NCBI GenBank assembly: GCA_049999805.1
Contig: JBNGIO010006073.1
Location: 1 to 45,330, forward strand
From: Folioceros fuciformis
Lineage: Eukaryota > Anthocerotophyta > Anthocerotopsida > Anthocerotales
Direction: 5' to 3'
Length of the DNA stretch: 45,330 bases
The notes beneath the pieces were generated by a model. That model saw nothing but the letters and a program-made list of their open reading frames with translations, did not search any database and was not told the DNA's origin. Positions 24,701 through 35,931 of this stretch are shown in pieces (position 1 is the first letter of the stretch; every line of letters starts with the position of its first letter). The translations under genes and the position numbers were made by a program.

Positions 24701-27700
24701 GTTTCATCCTTTTGATCGGCAGCTTTTCCAGAAGTAGCCATGTCATCAGCTACTTTGGCTTGGGCCCAAGAAGGAAGCCTGGAGAAGCTAAATTTGAATG
24801 CAGGAGTATCACCGCCTTTTCTATCAACTGTTGTCTGCATGGTGTCATCTGTGACATCTGTAACATCTGTGACATCTTTACTTCCTTCGGCACTGGTACT
24901 GCTGATGCCATGGCCGTATTCTTTTCTCTCGCCGTCATAAATCTCAACAATTGGTTGTTTGAGTCTCTTCGGTATTTTGGCTGCCCTTAATCCGTCTTTT
25001 GAGTGAAACCTGGGCAGAAAAGACTTCAAACTCCTGTGAGGTTGAAGCTCATCGTCATCAATGCAACGCTTGCGCATCATGCGAGAGAGATTGATCGGCA
25101 GCTTCCAGACAAAAATGCAGCTGTCACCACTCACCTATACAACAGAAGGTGTCAGAAACAAGGATTTAATGAATGCTGCATACAAGCGAGTGTGAACCAC
25201 ATAGCCCAAAGAAGAGCTTCCCAGCATGGCAGGAATTTACAGAGACGAGTCGCTGACAATCTGGAAGAAAAGCTAGCCCAGTGATGACTTCAGCATGTCC
25301 AGATGCCTGCGCTAAGAGATCCCCAGTGCTGAAGTCATACAAGCGCATGTACTTGTCTGAATGAGAGCATACCACATAACTGCCACTTATATCAAGTTTA
25401 GCCTGGAACAACAGACCGACGGATTAGCTATCACCCACAGTCATGACAAGTGCATTCGTGATAATTGCCATCGCACCTTGATTGGTTCGCCTATGTCCCC
25501 CTCAGGTTTGAAACTCCTTACAGGCTTACCACTTCCTAGGTTGAGGATGTTTATCTTCTTATCCTAATAAAGGAAAACAGCATGTCATGTGCCGTCCAAC
25601 AAATTCAATTCTGAGTATGCATTGGTCTTCACATATAACTTTTTTTCTACAGAGAAAAGACTACCTGACCCACTGCCACCACGAGCTTAGCAAGACGATC
25701 AATATCCAGATCGTAGATAGTCCCCCTAGGAGCTAACTCTTGATGATAACGGGTACTTCTGCAACCAAAGTTAGATTTGGCCACATTGCGGAAGACAACT
25801 GACCTGCGAAAATTGGGCAAAAAATTGGTTTGTTCATCAGAGTTTGTCCACGGCCATTTGCTTCCTCTTGTAACATGCTCTGACTCCAAGTTAGGAACTC
25901 GCATTCCAGACATTTACTTACTTATCAGCACTGCAACTGAGCAGCTTGGATCCACCACATGCAAACTTCACAGTTGTTATAGAAGCAGAGTGATCATCCA
26001 GTGTTTCAATGACATCGTAGTCCCTACAAAGAAGTCCAAAGGCAATCAGCTATTTAATTAGGGCCAATACTACCAGTGAAAACCGAAGGTATGTCAGCAC
26101 AAGCAAGTTGCTTTCTGCTCATTGAATAACCAACATGGAGGGTAACAATACTCACATGGTTACATCATAGATGTGGATCAGACGATCCCTTCCGCCTGAC
26201 GCCAAAAGAGCGATGCTTGGCTGCTCTGTCGTGGAAGCCTTATCAGCAGCTTTTGAGTAGCTTAACGTCAAAATCTCGGCATCATGAGCTTCCTGCCATG
26301 TTCCCCCACAAGTTGACCAAGCACCTGTCAAATAGTTGCGTGATCAGCACCTCTCATGCCGTCACAGTGCTAATGACATGAGGCACAACCTCAAAACACC
26401 ATACAAGACTCAAGCGTAGGAAGTATAATATACCTGCAAGCTTATCAGCTGAAGTGTGCTCAGATCATATATGCGAAGATTTCCACTTTGATCACCTGCT
26501 GCGAGATGATGGCCATCAGAACTTATGCATATGGAGCGAAACCCTTGTGTCACTGAATCCTCTTCACCTCCTGCCAGGACGCATCGTTCTTTTAAGTCTC
26601 CCTTCGCATCTGCATGTGGAAAACAACAAAAGCTGGATCAAAACAATGGTCCATAGTCCGATCACGCAAGTACATCATGGACTGCCATACAAGGCATGGT
26701 TCAAACAGACGAACCCAGAGTGGGAACAGACCTGAGTACAGCACACCTAATACTTCCTTGCTGTAAATGTTCTTCAGGCTCCCTTCTAAGGAGGATGAGG
26801 GACTACCATCTGGTTCATCGCCTTCAGAACCAAGAGAGATGCACCAAAGCCTTATACTTCCATCTGTAGAGCATGTTGCGAAAGCTCCTTCATTTAAGCG
26901 GGATGGTTCCAGAGACCCTTGATGTGGGAGCATGGGAAGCGTAGCCACATCCCAGACACAAGAATTATGGGCTAGAAACACTTGATGTCGTTCAATCTGC
27001 AATCCGAACATCAAGGACAGACTGTAAGCAGAAGTACCAAGGTACCTCTTATGTTACGTTCCCATGGTCAAACAAAAGTAGGACCGAAATTACCTTAGAT
27101 ACATTCTGGATACCCCAGATTATAAGGCTATGATCTCCGTAAATAACAGCTGCAGTCCGGAGGTGTAGATCAGACTGGGAAAAGACAACGTTACACTCAA
27201 CGGAACGTGTCCAGGAACTGATCCGAGAATACCGAAAGAGTAGGTTCGGCCACCGAGATACCTAGCTTTTCTGCACTCACAAAGCTGCAAGCCACAGCAT
27301 CTGGAAACTTCACGTCTGAAGGAGGATGGTGGCCTGCAGCCAGAGCTACCGCAGCAGCATTGTCTGTCAGTCCATGATAACCAATGGGAACAGGTCGTGG
27401 AAGTGTCGTGCTGTATGCTAGGGACCCCTTCATGAATAAGCGTACTATGCCATCACTGCAAGCACAGGCAACATGCGTCTCCGAAATAGATAAAGCATGA
27501 CCTTGGCGAACCTGAAGCAGACAACCTCCAAGCAATCAGATCAATAAAAAATTGAAGCTGTCCTGAAAACAAATTTCTGTGCAGTCTTTGTGATTTTGTG
27601 CCTTGAAATCAACTGGAGAAGATTTGCTAATGCAGTTCACTGGCTCACAAACCCCAAGAGTTAACAGGGACCATTGGTCAGCATTGCTGAGCACTCGCAG

Positions 27701-29040
27701 ATCCACGTAAGCTCACAAACCCCCACAGTCAACAGACAGCATGAATCAGTACTGCTGGGCTGTCGGGAGATCTGCCGAGTTACCTTCAGATCCACCCACT
27801 TTTCAACTGCAAGGCCAAAATGAAGCAGGCACAGAATGCCTGCAGAAGAAAAGGTCTTATCAGAAGCAAAATCTGTGAGTTAGGGGGAGAGGCAAATCAC
27901 GATGACGAGCTCGTAGGCAGTTAATTCAAATTATGGACGCTGTAATGTGCAAAAGTAGATTGCATACGGAGCACCTCTTACCATTAGCAGTCAATCCATA
28001 GAAAGGTTGCACTTCCCCACCAGTGCCAGTCTCTTTGGTAGGACCACCACAAGACAGTGAAGCAAATGACGCCTCCTTTTGACTGCCAAGTTTTACGGGC
28101 CTCCCTTCCAAGGCAAGATTTCCTGCTCCAGTAGTTCGAGACCGAGCAGCATGGGGGCCAACGACCCAATGTTTGATATGCTTGCTGCCAGCGGTCAAAA
28201 AGAAACTCCCGTCTGTTGAAAATCTGAGAGCAGCAGTAGGATTCCCAACAGCTGAAGTCCTCGTCCTTATTATAACTGTTGCCGTCCTCCACTCCCAGAG
28301 GCACAGGTAACCATCATGAGGCACACCTACGGAGACCAGGTGCTTGCCTGAATCCACCCATAGCAAATTAACTACGATAAGGAGCTTTCAGGTCCAAATG
28401 AGCAAACAGGCTGGAAGATGAAGCAGGCCATTCACCATTGGGAGAAAATTCTACGCATTGGATGCCATATTTGTGCGACTTCAGGTCTGCCACAGAAGCG
28501 CCGGAGTTCGAGTCCCACACAAGCACAGCAGGCTGGTGTCCAGACTGAAAGATGGCAACAGCGGATTTAATACTGGTCTGTGGCGCCCGTTTCGCCAGAA
28601 CAGGAATTGATGCAGCACGTACCTCCCCGGCACATATGAATTTCCCTCCTTGATGCGAATACGCGACGCACGACAACGGCTTGGGCGCCCTGGGAGCGGT
28701 GAGCCAGTTCGTCTGCTTGTTGCTAGCGACATTGTACACTACCACGACGGCCCCGGCCAAATACGCAATGTCCCCAGTCAAGGAATTGCACACAAGACCT
28801 CCGGCATTGCTGGACGTCAGCCCAATCACTCTCTCCAACTCAAGCTGCAGGTACAATCTCTTCATCAGAGCTCACGCAGTTGGCTCACAACAGCTGGGTC
28901 CTTCAGGAAAATGCGACGAGCAGGCAACAAGCTACCCAGGAATTGCCAAGAAGCGGAATCCGCAGTCCAAGAAAAATGCAAGCAACACCCACCTTGCCGT
29001 AAGGCTCGGGCTTTCGGACTTTCCGCCTGACCAGCCTCAT
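21726..29040 (-). CDS. WD40 scaffold protein, MAPKBP1/WDR62 family
   Basis: Large WD40 protein of 1640 aa related to animal MAPKBP1 and WDR62, which are JNK-pathway scaffolds; WDR62 also acts at spindle poles. Exons (minus): 28993-29040, 28623-28844, 28436-28544, 27982-28347, 27784-27839, 27281-27511, 27094-27174, 26732-26996, 26434-26609, 26156-26292, 25922-26023, 25665-25803, 25477-25563, 25241-25402, 24667-25134, 24395-24582, 23605-24247, 23292-23486, 22523-23183, 22009-22416, 21726-21904. All junctions keep frame. Tandem WD repeats fill roughly residues 17-745 (PAVLVWD, GIVRLF, GSIRLW, RDRLIHIYD, SGDSCIFVWKLP), matching the family to the last WD repeat. The C-terminal half is acidic, Ser-rich and mostly disordered. 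The extreme C-terminus (ESFVMRYSTRFSETLASQVL) resembles the short helix that ends animal members. The role in plants is not established. The exon 16-17 junction is the least certain. Confidence 0.9.
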
Positions 29041-29683
29041 GATGGCCCCGTTACGCAGCTGCTTGCAATGTCCACCAGCAACCGAGCACGAGGAGGATGA
29101 CCATCAGACTATGCAGGATATATTTCACATTGCGACCCAACAGGTGCAAATTGTGCCAAGGGACAGGGGAAGATTGGCGAGAACGGAAGCGAAGAAGAAG
29201 GGAGGAAGCAAGAAGGAGAGCCCTAGGAAGCGGAGGACGGTTGGTTGGCAAGTGGATGGCGCCCAGAATTCAAATATCTGTTTGCAGGGGGGTTTGGACT
29301 TCACAGCAGTAGGGAACGCAGGGTGCGGGCCCATGCTTTAAAAGCTGTTACACACAGTACATGTATGTACATCCAATGTTTGCATGTATGTATGTATGTG
29401 GTCCGTCCTGCCAGGCACATGTCCTCCTGCAGGTGTCGTCGTTGCATGCAGAGTGCATCTGTCGGGCCCAGGAAAATGAGGCAGGCTGGATGAACTGGTG
29501 AACGGCCCACATAGTCTACCTCCACAAACACGTGTTATGTTGGTGACTTACATCGATTGCGCAACTGCAGGCCGGCGGGATCTGGTTTTGATTTTAGGAA
29601 AGCTCGCTGCGTGTGCGATGGCTAGTTGCCATGCTCATTTGGGGAGTCATTCTTGTTAGCAGCGGACTGCACCGAGTTGGAAA
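29041..29683. promoter_or_regulatory. Divergent promoter region (WD40 gene / CAAX protease)
   Basis: About 640 bp separate the start codons of the minus-strand WD40 gene and the plus-strand protease, so both promoters must lie here. An (ATGT)n run sits at 29384-29400. No TATA box or transcription-factor site can be assigned with confidence. Confidence 0.5.
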
Positions 29684-31123
29684 ATGTGTGCAGCCCAGGG
29701 GCTCCATGGCGGTGTCACTTCGCAGGCTGCAGGCCAAGTGGGTTCTGGGTTGGATCGTAGGCGGATGTTGGAAGGCGGTGTGGCAGGCATTAGGGGAGCC
29801 TTAGCGGTTCCTGACAGGGGGCGACTGCGAGTGACCGGGAGGACTGCACCCCCAGCTTTGTGTCTGAGGAGCAGAAGAGAGGTTGGCGTAGGAAGGGTAG
29901 GGTTTGTGGGTTCGGGCCAGACAGGCGATGGGCTTAGGGGATGCAGGGCTTCCTTCAGTGGGAGGAGGGAGGAGGACAAATCTCTCAAGTTTAGGTGTAG
30001 GAGCAGGGCGACGGCGTGCTCTGCGTTTTGGAGGGTGGGGTCGAATGATTCAGAATTATCGGAGGACGATGACGCGCCGAGTCTCTCTCCCAGGTCTAGG
30101 TTTGAGATTCTCAGATCGTGGTTGGTGAAAGTGCAAGAGGTGAGGGTATTGTTGGTGCAACCAGTTGTCGTCTCTGATCTGCTCTCAAACTCGGTGTAGG
30201 GGAGGGGAGGGGAGATTCTATCATTCTAAACGTAGTACCATATTGGTGATTTCTGCCATCAGGCTGACTGGTCTAGGATAATCTTTGGTCTCCCATCGAA
30301 GGAGGACTTGCCTTGGACCGTGCCATGGTCTGGAGAAACTATTTTCCAGGTATGGGAACTGCCAGCTTTGCAAGCTGTTGGTCGCTGGCTTTGGTTGTGA
30401 AGTGGTGGCACTGGACTGTACAGGACTGATGTGCAGATATGGTGTGGGCCGTGGTGACAGGTGATGTTCCTTTGGTTCGCAGCATTCTGGTTGGTGGGAT
30501 CCTGGGTCATTCCAATTGCTGCGCAAGCCGTGGGCTGCAATAAGGACTCGTTGACATACCGCGGTCAAGCTCTTTACAGCCTCATCACTGACGTTGCAGA
30601 AGGGTCAGTGGGGCTCATTATTCTTCAAAGATGCCTGTCCAAGTTTTACCCGCTTCCTGGGGACTGGTTTCCAATATCCTGGCGAGGAAAGTGGTACGTG
30701 GAAGCGTGCCTCGGATGCTTCATGTTCCCACTGGTGAATCGCCTTTCGCAGTTGAATCTGAGTCTCCTGCCCTTCCCCACTCCCTATGCTAGCTCTCAAG
30801 TGGAGCAGTCGATCACGGCAAGGGATCCAGTGGCAACTTTATTGTACGCTGTTGTAGTATCCGTCTGTGCACCTGTCTGGGAGGAGGTCATCTTTAGGGG
30901 ATTTCTTCTACCATCTCTGACCAAATATCTACCTGTGTGGGCTTCAGTCATGGTGAGCTCCTTGGCCTTTGCACTGGCTCACTTCAGTGCGCAGAGACTA
31001 TTCCCCTTAACTTTTCTTGGACTGGTGATGGGGATCATTTTTGTCCGATCCCGCAATCTGCTCGCTTCCATGCTATTACACAGCTTGTGGAACGGTTTTG
31101 TATTTCTTGATCTTCTGAGATGA
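29684..31123 (+). CDS. CAAX-type (CPBP/Abi) intramembrane protease, plastid-type
   Basis: Multi-spanning membrane protease of the CPBP family, most like the plant plastid branch (Arabidopsis At1g14270 type). Exons: 29684-30139, 30263-30349, 30461-31123 (401 aa). All three catalytic motifs are present in exon 3: E322-E323-x3-R327 (WEEVIFRGFLLPS), F351-x3-H355 (FALAH) and H388-x3-N392 (HSLWNGF). Hydrophobic helices start at FLWFAAFWLVGSW. Exon 1 is basic and Arg-rich, as expected for a transit peptide, but it is poorly conserved and its start is uncertain; the next in-frame ATG is at 29765. Exon 2 carries the family sequence LPWTVPWSGETIFQ. A broken second copy of part of exon 3 lies at about 32020-32200. 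Confidence 0.88.
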
Positions 31124-31263
31124 TCCTAGTAGGGGGCTCAACCCTTTTTTGTCAGTAGCTTGACTGACGGGTATTGCACAATTCTCCTTATGCTTGCCTT
31201 TCGTCCGGTCGTTTTTCCTTCCCTCTAATGCTGGGTTGAATTAGGCAACATCCAGTGGTGGCG

Positions 31264-31480
31264 GGTCTCAGTTGGAAGCATCACCGTTGTCATCCATTTT
31301 TGTCCCACATAGTTCTGCTTAGAGGCGCAGAACAGGAGAACTACGAGGTCCCGAAAACAGTTTGGGGTTTGTCTTCCACGGCAACTGTGTCTTTGCACAT
31401 GACTATCTTCCTGAGAAACACCTCCGGCATCCCCCGCTTCCCTTTAACGAATTCATTGGAGTCCCCAGAATTGCGCACCA
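31264..31480 (-). pseudogene. Relic of the IFT56 3' end
   Basis: On the minus strand this matches the last two exons of the intact IFT56 gene at 32246-32619. The terminal exon corresponds at about 31269-31295 (shared TCAGTTGGA..CATC.CC.TTGT.ATCC). The penultimate exon corresponds at about 31400-31480, where GDSNEFVKGKRGMPEVFL aligns with the intact [18 protein letters not shown]. Splice sites and frame are lost and the spacing between the two blocks is shorter. It lies just downstream of the intact CAAX protease, in the same convergent arrangement as the intact pair. Confidence 0.7.
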
Positions 31481-32019
31481 GGGACTCTTGCGACGTTCGC
31501 TACAGTTGCCAAGACATGTGCCCGACTTGTTCTTTGCTTGAGCAGTAACCTTGGCGCGAGAGGCAGGAATTTCTCTTGCTTTCCGATCTCTTCGTTTCCT
31601 CGCTTTGGACAAATCGTTCTTTTCAGGCATTCCGTATCGAAGAGCCGTAAAATGATCTGCATATCACCTCCTCCTTGGATGGGTCTCATCTCAAGAGTTT
31701 CGGGGTTTAAGGCGCTTTCCACCTAAATTACAAGTCATCATCTAACACTTAGCGTTGAAGACCAGAAATTGTCCAGAACGATGGGTCCTCTAGGATCTGT
31801 TGGCCCATTGCCTTTTTCCATTTCTGCTCAGCCGGACATGACATGACACTTTGGCCCAGTACGGAATACGATTTTTCTTGTTTTTCCATTTCATTTCAAT
31901 AGTCTCCCGATCGTACGTAAGTACATGTGTAGATCACAACGAGACTTTGTAGACCCTGAACCCCATTTTATGGCCCTTCTAAAAACGACATGGTCATATG
32001 AAGGTTGCAGACAGCCAAG

Positions 32020-32200
32020 GACTCATTTTCCAGTCTCCGAGTCCGTCCGAGGTGAAACCGCCTTGCTGCGGAAGGACGCCCTTCCACGCTGTTGGCAAAT
32101 CAGTCTGGGATTGTGCAGCTGACTGAGAAGTCATCCTCAGTGCATTTCTCCCGCCAGCTCTGACCAAGTATTTGCGGGGGCTTGGACAGTCGGTGTTTGC
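32020..32200 (+). pseudogene. Relic of CAAX protease exon 3
   Basis: Plus-strand sequence from about 32088 to 32185 aligns with 30843-30935 of the intact protease exon. The best-conserved part is CTCTGACCAA.TAT (intact PSLTKYL). The catalytic segment is destroyed: three bases are missing where the intact gene has Glu-Glu, the upstream Trp codon has become TGA, and the catalytic Arg codon now encodes Ser. Weaker similarity extends left to about 32020. It directly abuts the 3' end of the intact IFT56 gene. Confidence 0.7.
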
Positions 32201-32245
32201 AAATGAATCGGTCTCCGCCCGAGGAGCTTAGACTTCTGAGAGGCT

Positions 32246-34842
32246 TCAGTTGGAGACATCTCCATTGTTATCCTTTGCCCATTTCCTCATGATCCTCAGA
32301 ATGTATTCCACCTAGTGAAGAACGTAACAAACGCGTGTGAGCACGAAAAGTGGTTGGCTGTGCGCCAAATCAATGGCAAGGAGAGTTGGGGGCCATCACT
32401 TGGGGATGTGTGGAGTCGCTGAGCAGCAGGATAACGTCCCGCAAACTTTCTCTGGGTTCTTGTCCTGCAATAACCTTTTGGAACACGCCGACACAAGCTC
32501 CCCGCTTTCCCTCCCAGAATTCGCCAGAGTCTTCCATTTTTTCCAAAGCGTCAAATGCTTTGGCAGCGCACAGATATTGGCGAGTTCGGTAGCTTTCATT
32601 GGCAATTAACTGCAGTATGCTGATACGGAAAAATCACGTCAAATGGCATCGAGTTCCTCACCCGGAAAAATCAAGTCAAATGGCATCAAGTTCCTCACCT
32701 CTTCCTTGGCAAGTTGGGTGTGAAAATGGGGAAGGTGTACCTGCAGGTGTCATCCACAGTCTCTAGTTGAAGGTAATGCTCCCAGGCAACTTGAGCCTTG
32801 CCATTCATGATCAAGCAATGCAAGAGCCATGCCAGGTAACAGTAATCCTCTCGATACTTTTCGCTGCAAATGAGGAGCAAGCTCTCCTCAGCCTCAGCGT
32901 AGTCTCCAGTTGCAGCTTTTGCCATGCCATAGTTCCAGTTGAAATCATCCTGGTTGTCTGAGTAAGCTTTGATGGACTGCGATTAGATAATCGCCTGGTG
33001 AAAAACCACGTTCGCGCAGCTTGCAAAATGCAAATACACGAAGACGGTGTCCTCACTGGGTAGAAGTTATCCACCTTCAGATACACAAGAGCCTCTTCGA
33101 ATTGCTTGAGCAAGATGAAGCAGGAAGCCATGCACTGTCGCCCTGGTATGGTGTCGCATTCACTGCTGGATGCTCCAACAATTCGATAATATTGCTCTGC
33201 TTGTTTGATGAGCTCCGTATTGTCAGTTTCTTGGCCCAAGTTTGCACAGGCAACCGCTTTCAGAATGTACTCTTGGGGTGTCGAAGGATCCAAATTTTTA
33301 ACCATATCGTATGCTTGCCGAACTTCTGCAGGCGTCGGTTCAATGACACTCTCTTAGCATAAGGTGGGACATGCTCAAACACAAGCTGTGATCACCATGC
33401 TGACCGCTGTTTCGCAGGTAGTAAATAACAAGGTTCTGTCGGGCTTCAGGCAAGATATCTATCAAAGGTGGGAGTACCTGCATTTGAGACAGCCAAACAA
33501 CGTGAGGATTTAAATGTACATGATTGAATGGGTTGCAACCGCTGCCGTTGGTGTATCGGTACCTGCAAAGCTCCTTTACCGTTTCGGAAAACCACACGAT
33601 TGTGCCTAAGGAGGTCATTTTCCTTCACCGCGTCCTCCAAATTTTTGAGGTCTGCCTCTGCAGTCTTGCCATTATACAACTTGAAATTGTTGCAAGCCTG
33701 AGCATGACCAAATGTTCAATCAGGTGTTACCGTTGCGCAGGCTACTTCAACAGCCATGGGATTAAAACAAAAAGGAAACAGATCGGCGCACCTTCACATT
33801 CACAGCGAGAGCACTTTCTGGGTGAACCTGCAGACACGACAGACGCACTTGGGTGAGTAGTGGGAAGGCTGCCGGCTGTAGCATCTGACACAGGTACATG
33901 TTTCACCTGCAAGTAGGCATTCAGGATCTCCAAGCTCACATCAAAGTAGTCAAGGTTGTAGTAGCACAAACCCACATACACATTCAAGGCCAGCCAATCT
34001 CTAGAGAGAACAAGGGCAAACTATCAACTGTGGCAGTCCTGACAATCACTACCCACTTCATGTACAGACTAGAAGCTGTTAGCAGGAGCGGAAGGGGAAA
34101 TTGTTCAAGAGCACGCCGGCAAGTGCTTGCCTATGGTCAAGCAGGAGACGCTTGTAGATGTCAGTCGCCTCCTGATAATGGGAGCGCATGTAATGAATTG
34201 AGGCGAGGCTGAGTTGATCCTCATTGCCTTGCCCCAGCTTTCCATGGTAATCGATCAATTTTTGCTCATCGTTTTGCCTATGTGCAATGTGGAACAATAT
34301 CCGCACCTGCAGAGGGCACTCCGGCCCTACACCAACTACCAGCAACCTTCAGCATGACACGATGCGACCAAGTACACAGATCTGGAAACTAGGGGTCTTA
34401 GGCTGTGACAACCTGCCAACGCAAATTTCTCCGCATCGTCGTAGAGCCCCATGTAGAACAGGCAAGCTGCTGCGTAGGTGTGATTCATCTGATGGGCGTT
34501 TGGGTCTTCCAAAAGCTGCTTGAACAGCTCCAGAGCCTTGTCGTGCTCCCCATGGTGAAAACTGCAGTATGCGAGCCATTCCAGCGTCTTCCGGTCTGAA
34601 GGTTCTGCCTGCCACTCCAAGACTCAGGCTCCCCCACAAAACAATGCGACATTTGCGTGCACGGAAATGGGCGAATTACGATGGAAGCGTACCAAGTGCT
34701 TGAAGCGAAGCAAGGCCAGCGCTCCAGAGTAATCCCTAGATTCCAAGAACTGCTCCAATTCTGGCACTGCCCGCCGCGCGCCCTGGGATCGACTTCTCTC
34801 TCCGTGAGCTGAGACGGATGAGCGGGCCTTGGACAAGATCAT
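32246..34842 (-). CDS. IFT56: Intraflagellar transport protein IFT56 (TTC26 / DYF-13)
   Basis: TPR protein of the IFT-B complex, needed for delivery of a subset of motility proteins into cilia and flagella. Exons (minus): 34693-34842, 34413-34608, 34131-34326, 33907-34000, 33792-33827, 33563-33697, 33396-33477, 33075-33325, 32741-32976, 32400-32619, 32246-32311. The spliced protein is 553 aa, within one residue of the human protein as I recall it. Landmarks: start [109 protein letters not shown] and the C-terminal [15 protein letters not shown]. All introns are GT-AG except intron 3, which needs a GC donor (AG|GCAAGC at 34130) to keep frame. An intact copy implies flagellated sperm. A relic of its last exons lies at 31264-31480. 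Confidence 0.95.
32626..32699. repeat. 37-bp tandem duplication in an IFT56 intron
   Basis: Two 37-bp units (32626-32662 and 32663-32699) differ at only two positions. They lie in the intron between exons 9 and 10 of IFT56, close to the acceptor. Each unit carries GGTGAGGAAC on the minus strand, which resembles a splice donor. Confidence 0.9.
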
Positions 34843-35604
34843 GGTTTGAAGTGCGCAGTATCAATCACAGTTCACTGTTGCAATAAGGAAAATTTAGCAG
34901 ACTGTTCCGACTATGGAGATAGGATGTCGGTTACTCCGCAGTCCCGAAATTGCACCTGACAAGATATTTTGCACTTCCTGGTATGTATTGTACGCACATA
35001 GTCTGTGTATCTTTAAAAGTCTGGCATCCTCCACTTCCGTCGGAACCTGCTCCACATCCATCGGAACCTGCTCCACATCCGTTTCCGAGCCCTTGAATCA
35101 ACTTGCGAGCGCTCTCCCTTTATCGATTCCGTCGGTTACGCTCCTCTACATCCTCGTGTAATGTGGGCATAATCCGGTGAGCAAGCCCGAGGTATCAGGC
35201 CCATCAGTCCTTCCGGGAATCCGAGCACAATTCAATCCTTCAATCGATACATATTCCTGCACGGTACTTTGCCGGCTACCGGATCATTCCCTTACGCAAC
35301 GGAGTGACTTGCTTAGCAAGCTTGAGAGTGACCGAGCGGTACCAACCGAACCCTACCGACATTGCACCACAACAAAAGCCACCCCCCTTCCCCTGCTGGA
35401 CTGCGAACTCACCAACTCCATTCGAGTCATTTACTCATCAACCGCACCAATTAGGCCCATTGACGTACGAGCTACAGCGTGTTTTTCAATGCTATACTCC
35501 CTCCCGTTGTGGATCAGCCGTGACGCAGCCGTTCACCGGCCAACAAGCGCAGGAAGTTGTTAAATGCTTAGGTTACCCTCCGCTCATTACCACTCCCAGC
35601 AGCC
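34843..35604. promoter_or_regulatory. Divergent region upstream of IFT56 and the small secreted gene
   Basis: About 760 bp separate the two start codons and should contain both promoters. A 21-bp tandem repeat lies at 35041-35082. No conserved reading frame or clear TATA box was recognised. Confidence 0.45.
35041..35082. repeat. Two tandem 21-bp units
   Basis: CGGAACCTGCTCCACATCCAT at 35041-35061 is followed by a copy with two changes at 35062-35082. It lies in the IFT56 upstream region. The 21-bp length keeps a minus-strand frame open (EQVPMDV, EQVPTEV), but there is no sign that this is translated. Confidence 0.8.
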
Positions 35605-35931
35605 ATGGCGTTTAATCATCTTACCACCGCAGGTGTTGCACTACTCGCGTTCTTTTTAGTGGCCTCGAATTGTCAAACAAAACCTCTTCATGGCGGGGAC
35701 ATTCTGAGCTCTCTCACATTTACGGACGGAGCCAACACAGCTGTGAAGGGAGGAGGCAACGCCGAAGGAGACATCAATTTCCCACTGCCACGCAGCCGTA
35801 GCAACCTGCCTGACCCCATCGATCTCTCTGCCACGAGGCAAGGCGACAACCAAGGAGACATCGGCTTGCCCATCCCAAATCGCAATGCTCGACGCGTAGG
35901 CAACAATCCAGCACTGGGGGATAGATTGTAA
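35605..35931 (+). CDS. Small secreted protein with internal repeat, unknown family
   Basis: Single-exon frame of 108 aa starting at an ATG in good context (GCAGCCATGGCG). Residues 1-24 form a clear signal peptide (MAFNHLTTAGVALLAFFLVASNC). The rest is polar and lacks predicted helices. Two related segments stand out: GDINFPLPRSRSNLPDP and GDIGLPIPNRNARRVGNNP, each beginning GDI-x2-P-[LI]-P. The mature part has no cysteine, so it is not a disulfide-rich defence peptide. I do not recognise the family. It sits 640 bp upstream of the haloperoxidase gene on the same strand; whether the two are linked is unknown. A secreted peptide precursor or wall-associated protein is a guess. Confidence 0.6.
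   Translation: MAFNHLTTAGVALLAFFLVASNCQTKPLHGGDILSSLTFTDGANTAVKGGGNAEGDINFPLPRSRSNLPDPIDLSATRQGDNQGDIGLPIPNRNARRVGNNPALGDRL

Noticed and set aside
32396-32605. Separate 69-aa minus-strand protein
   Set aside because: It is a frame-shifted reading of IFT56 exon 10; the correct frame gives the conserved [15 protein letters not shown].
34313-34326. CAG|GTG at about 34307 as the IFT56 exon 3 acceptor
   Set aside because: Using it breaks the reading frame; the TGTAG|GGCCGG acceptor at 34327 restores [16 protein letters not shown], which fits the family.
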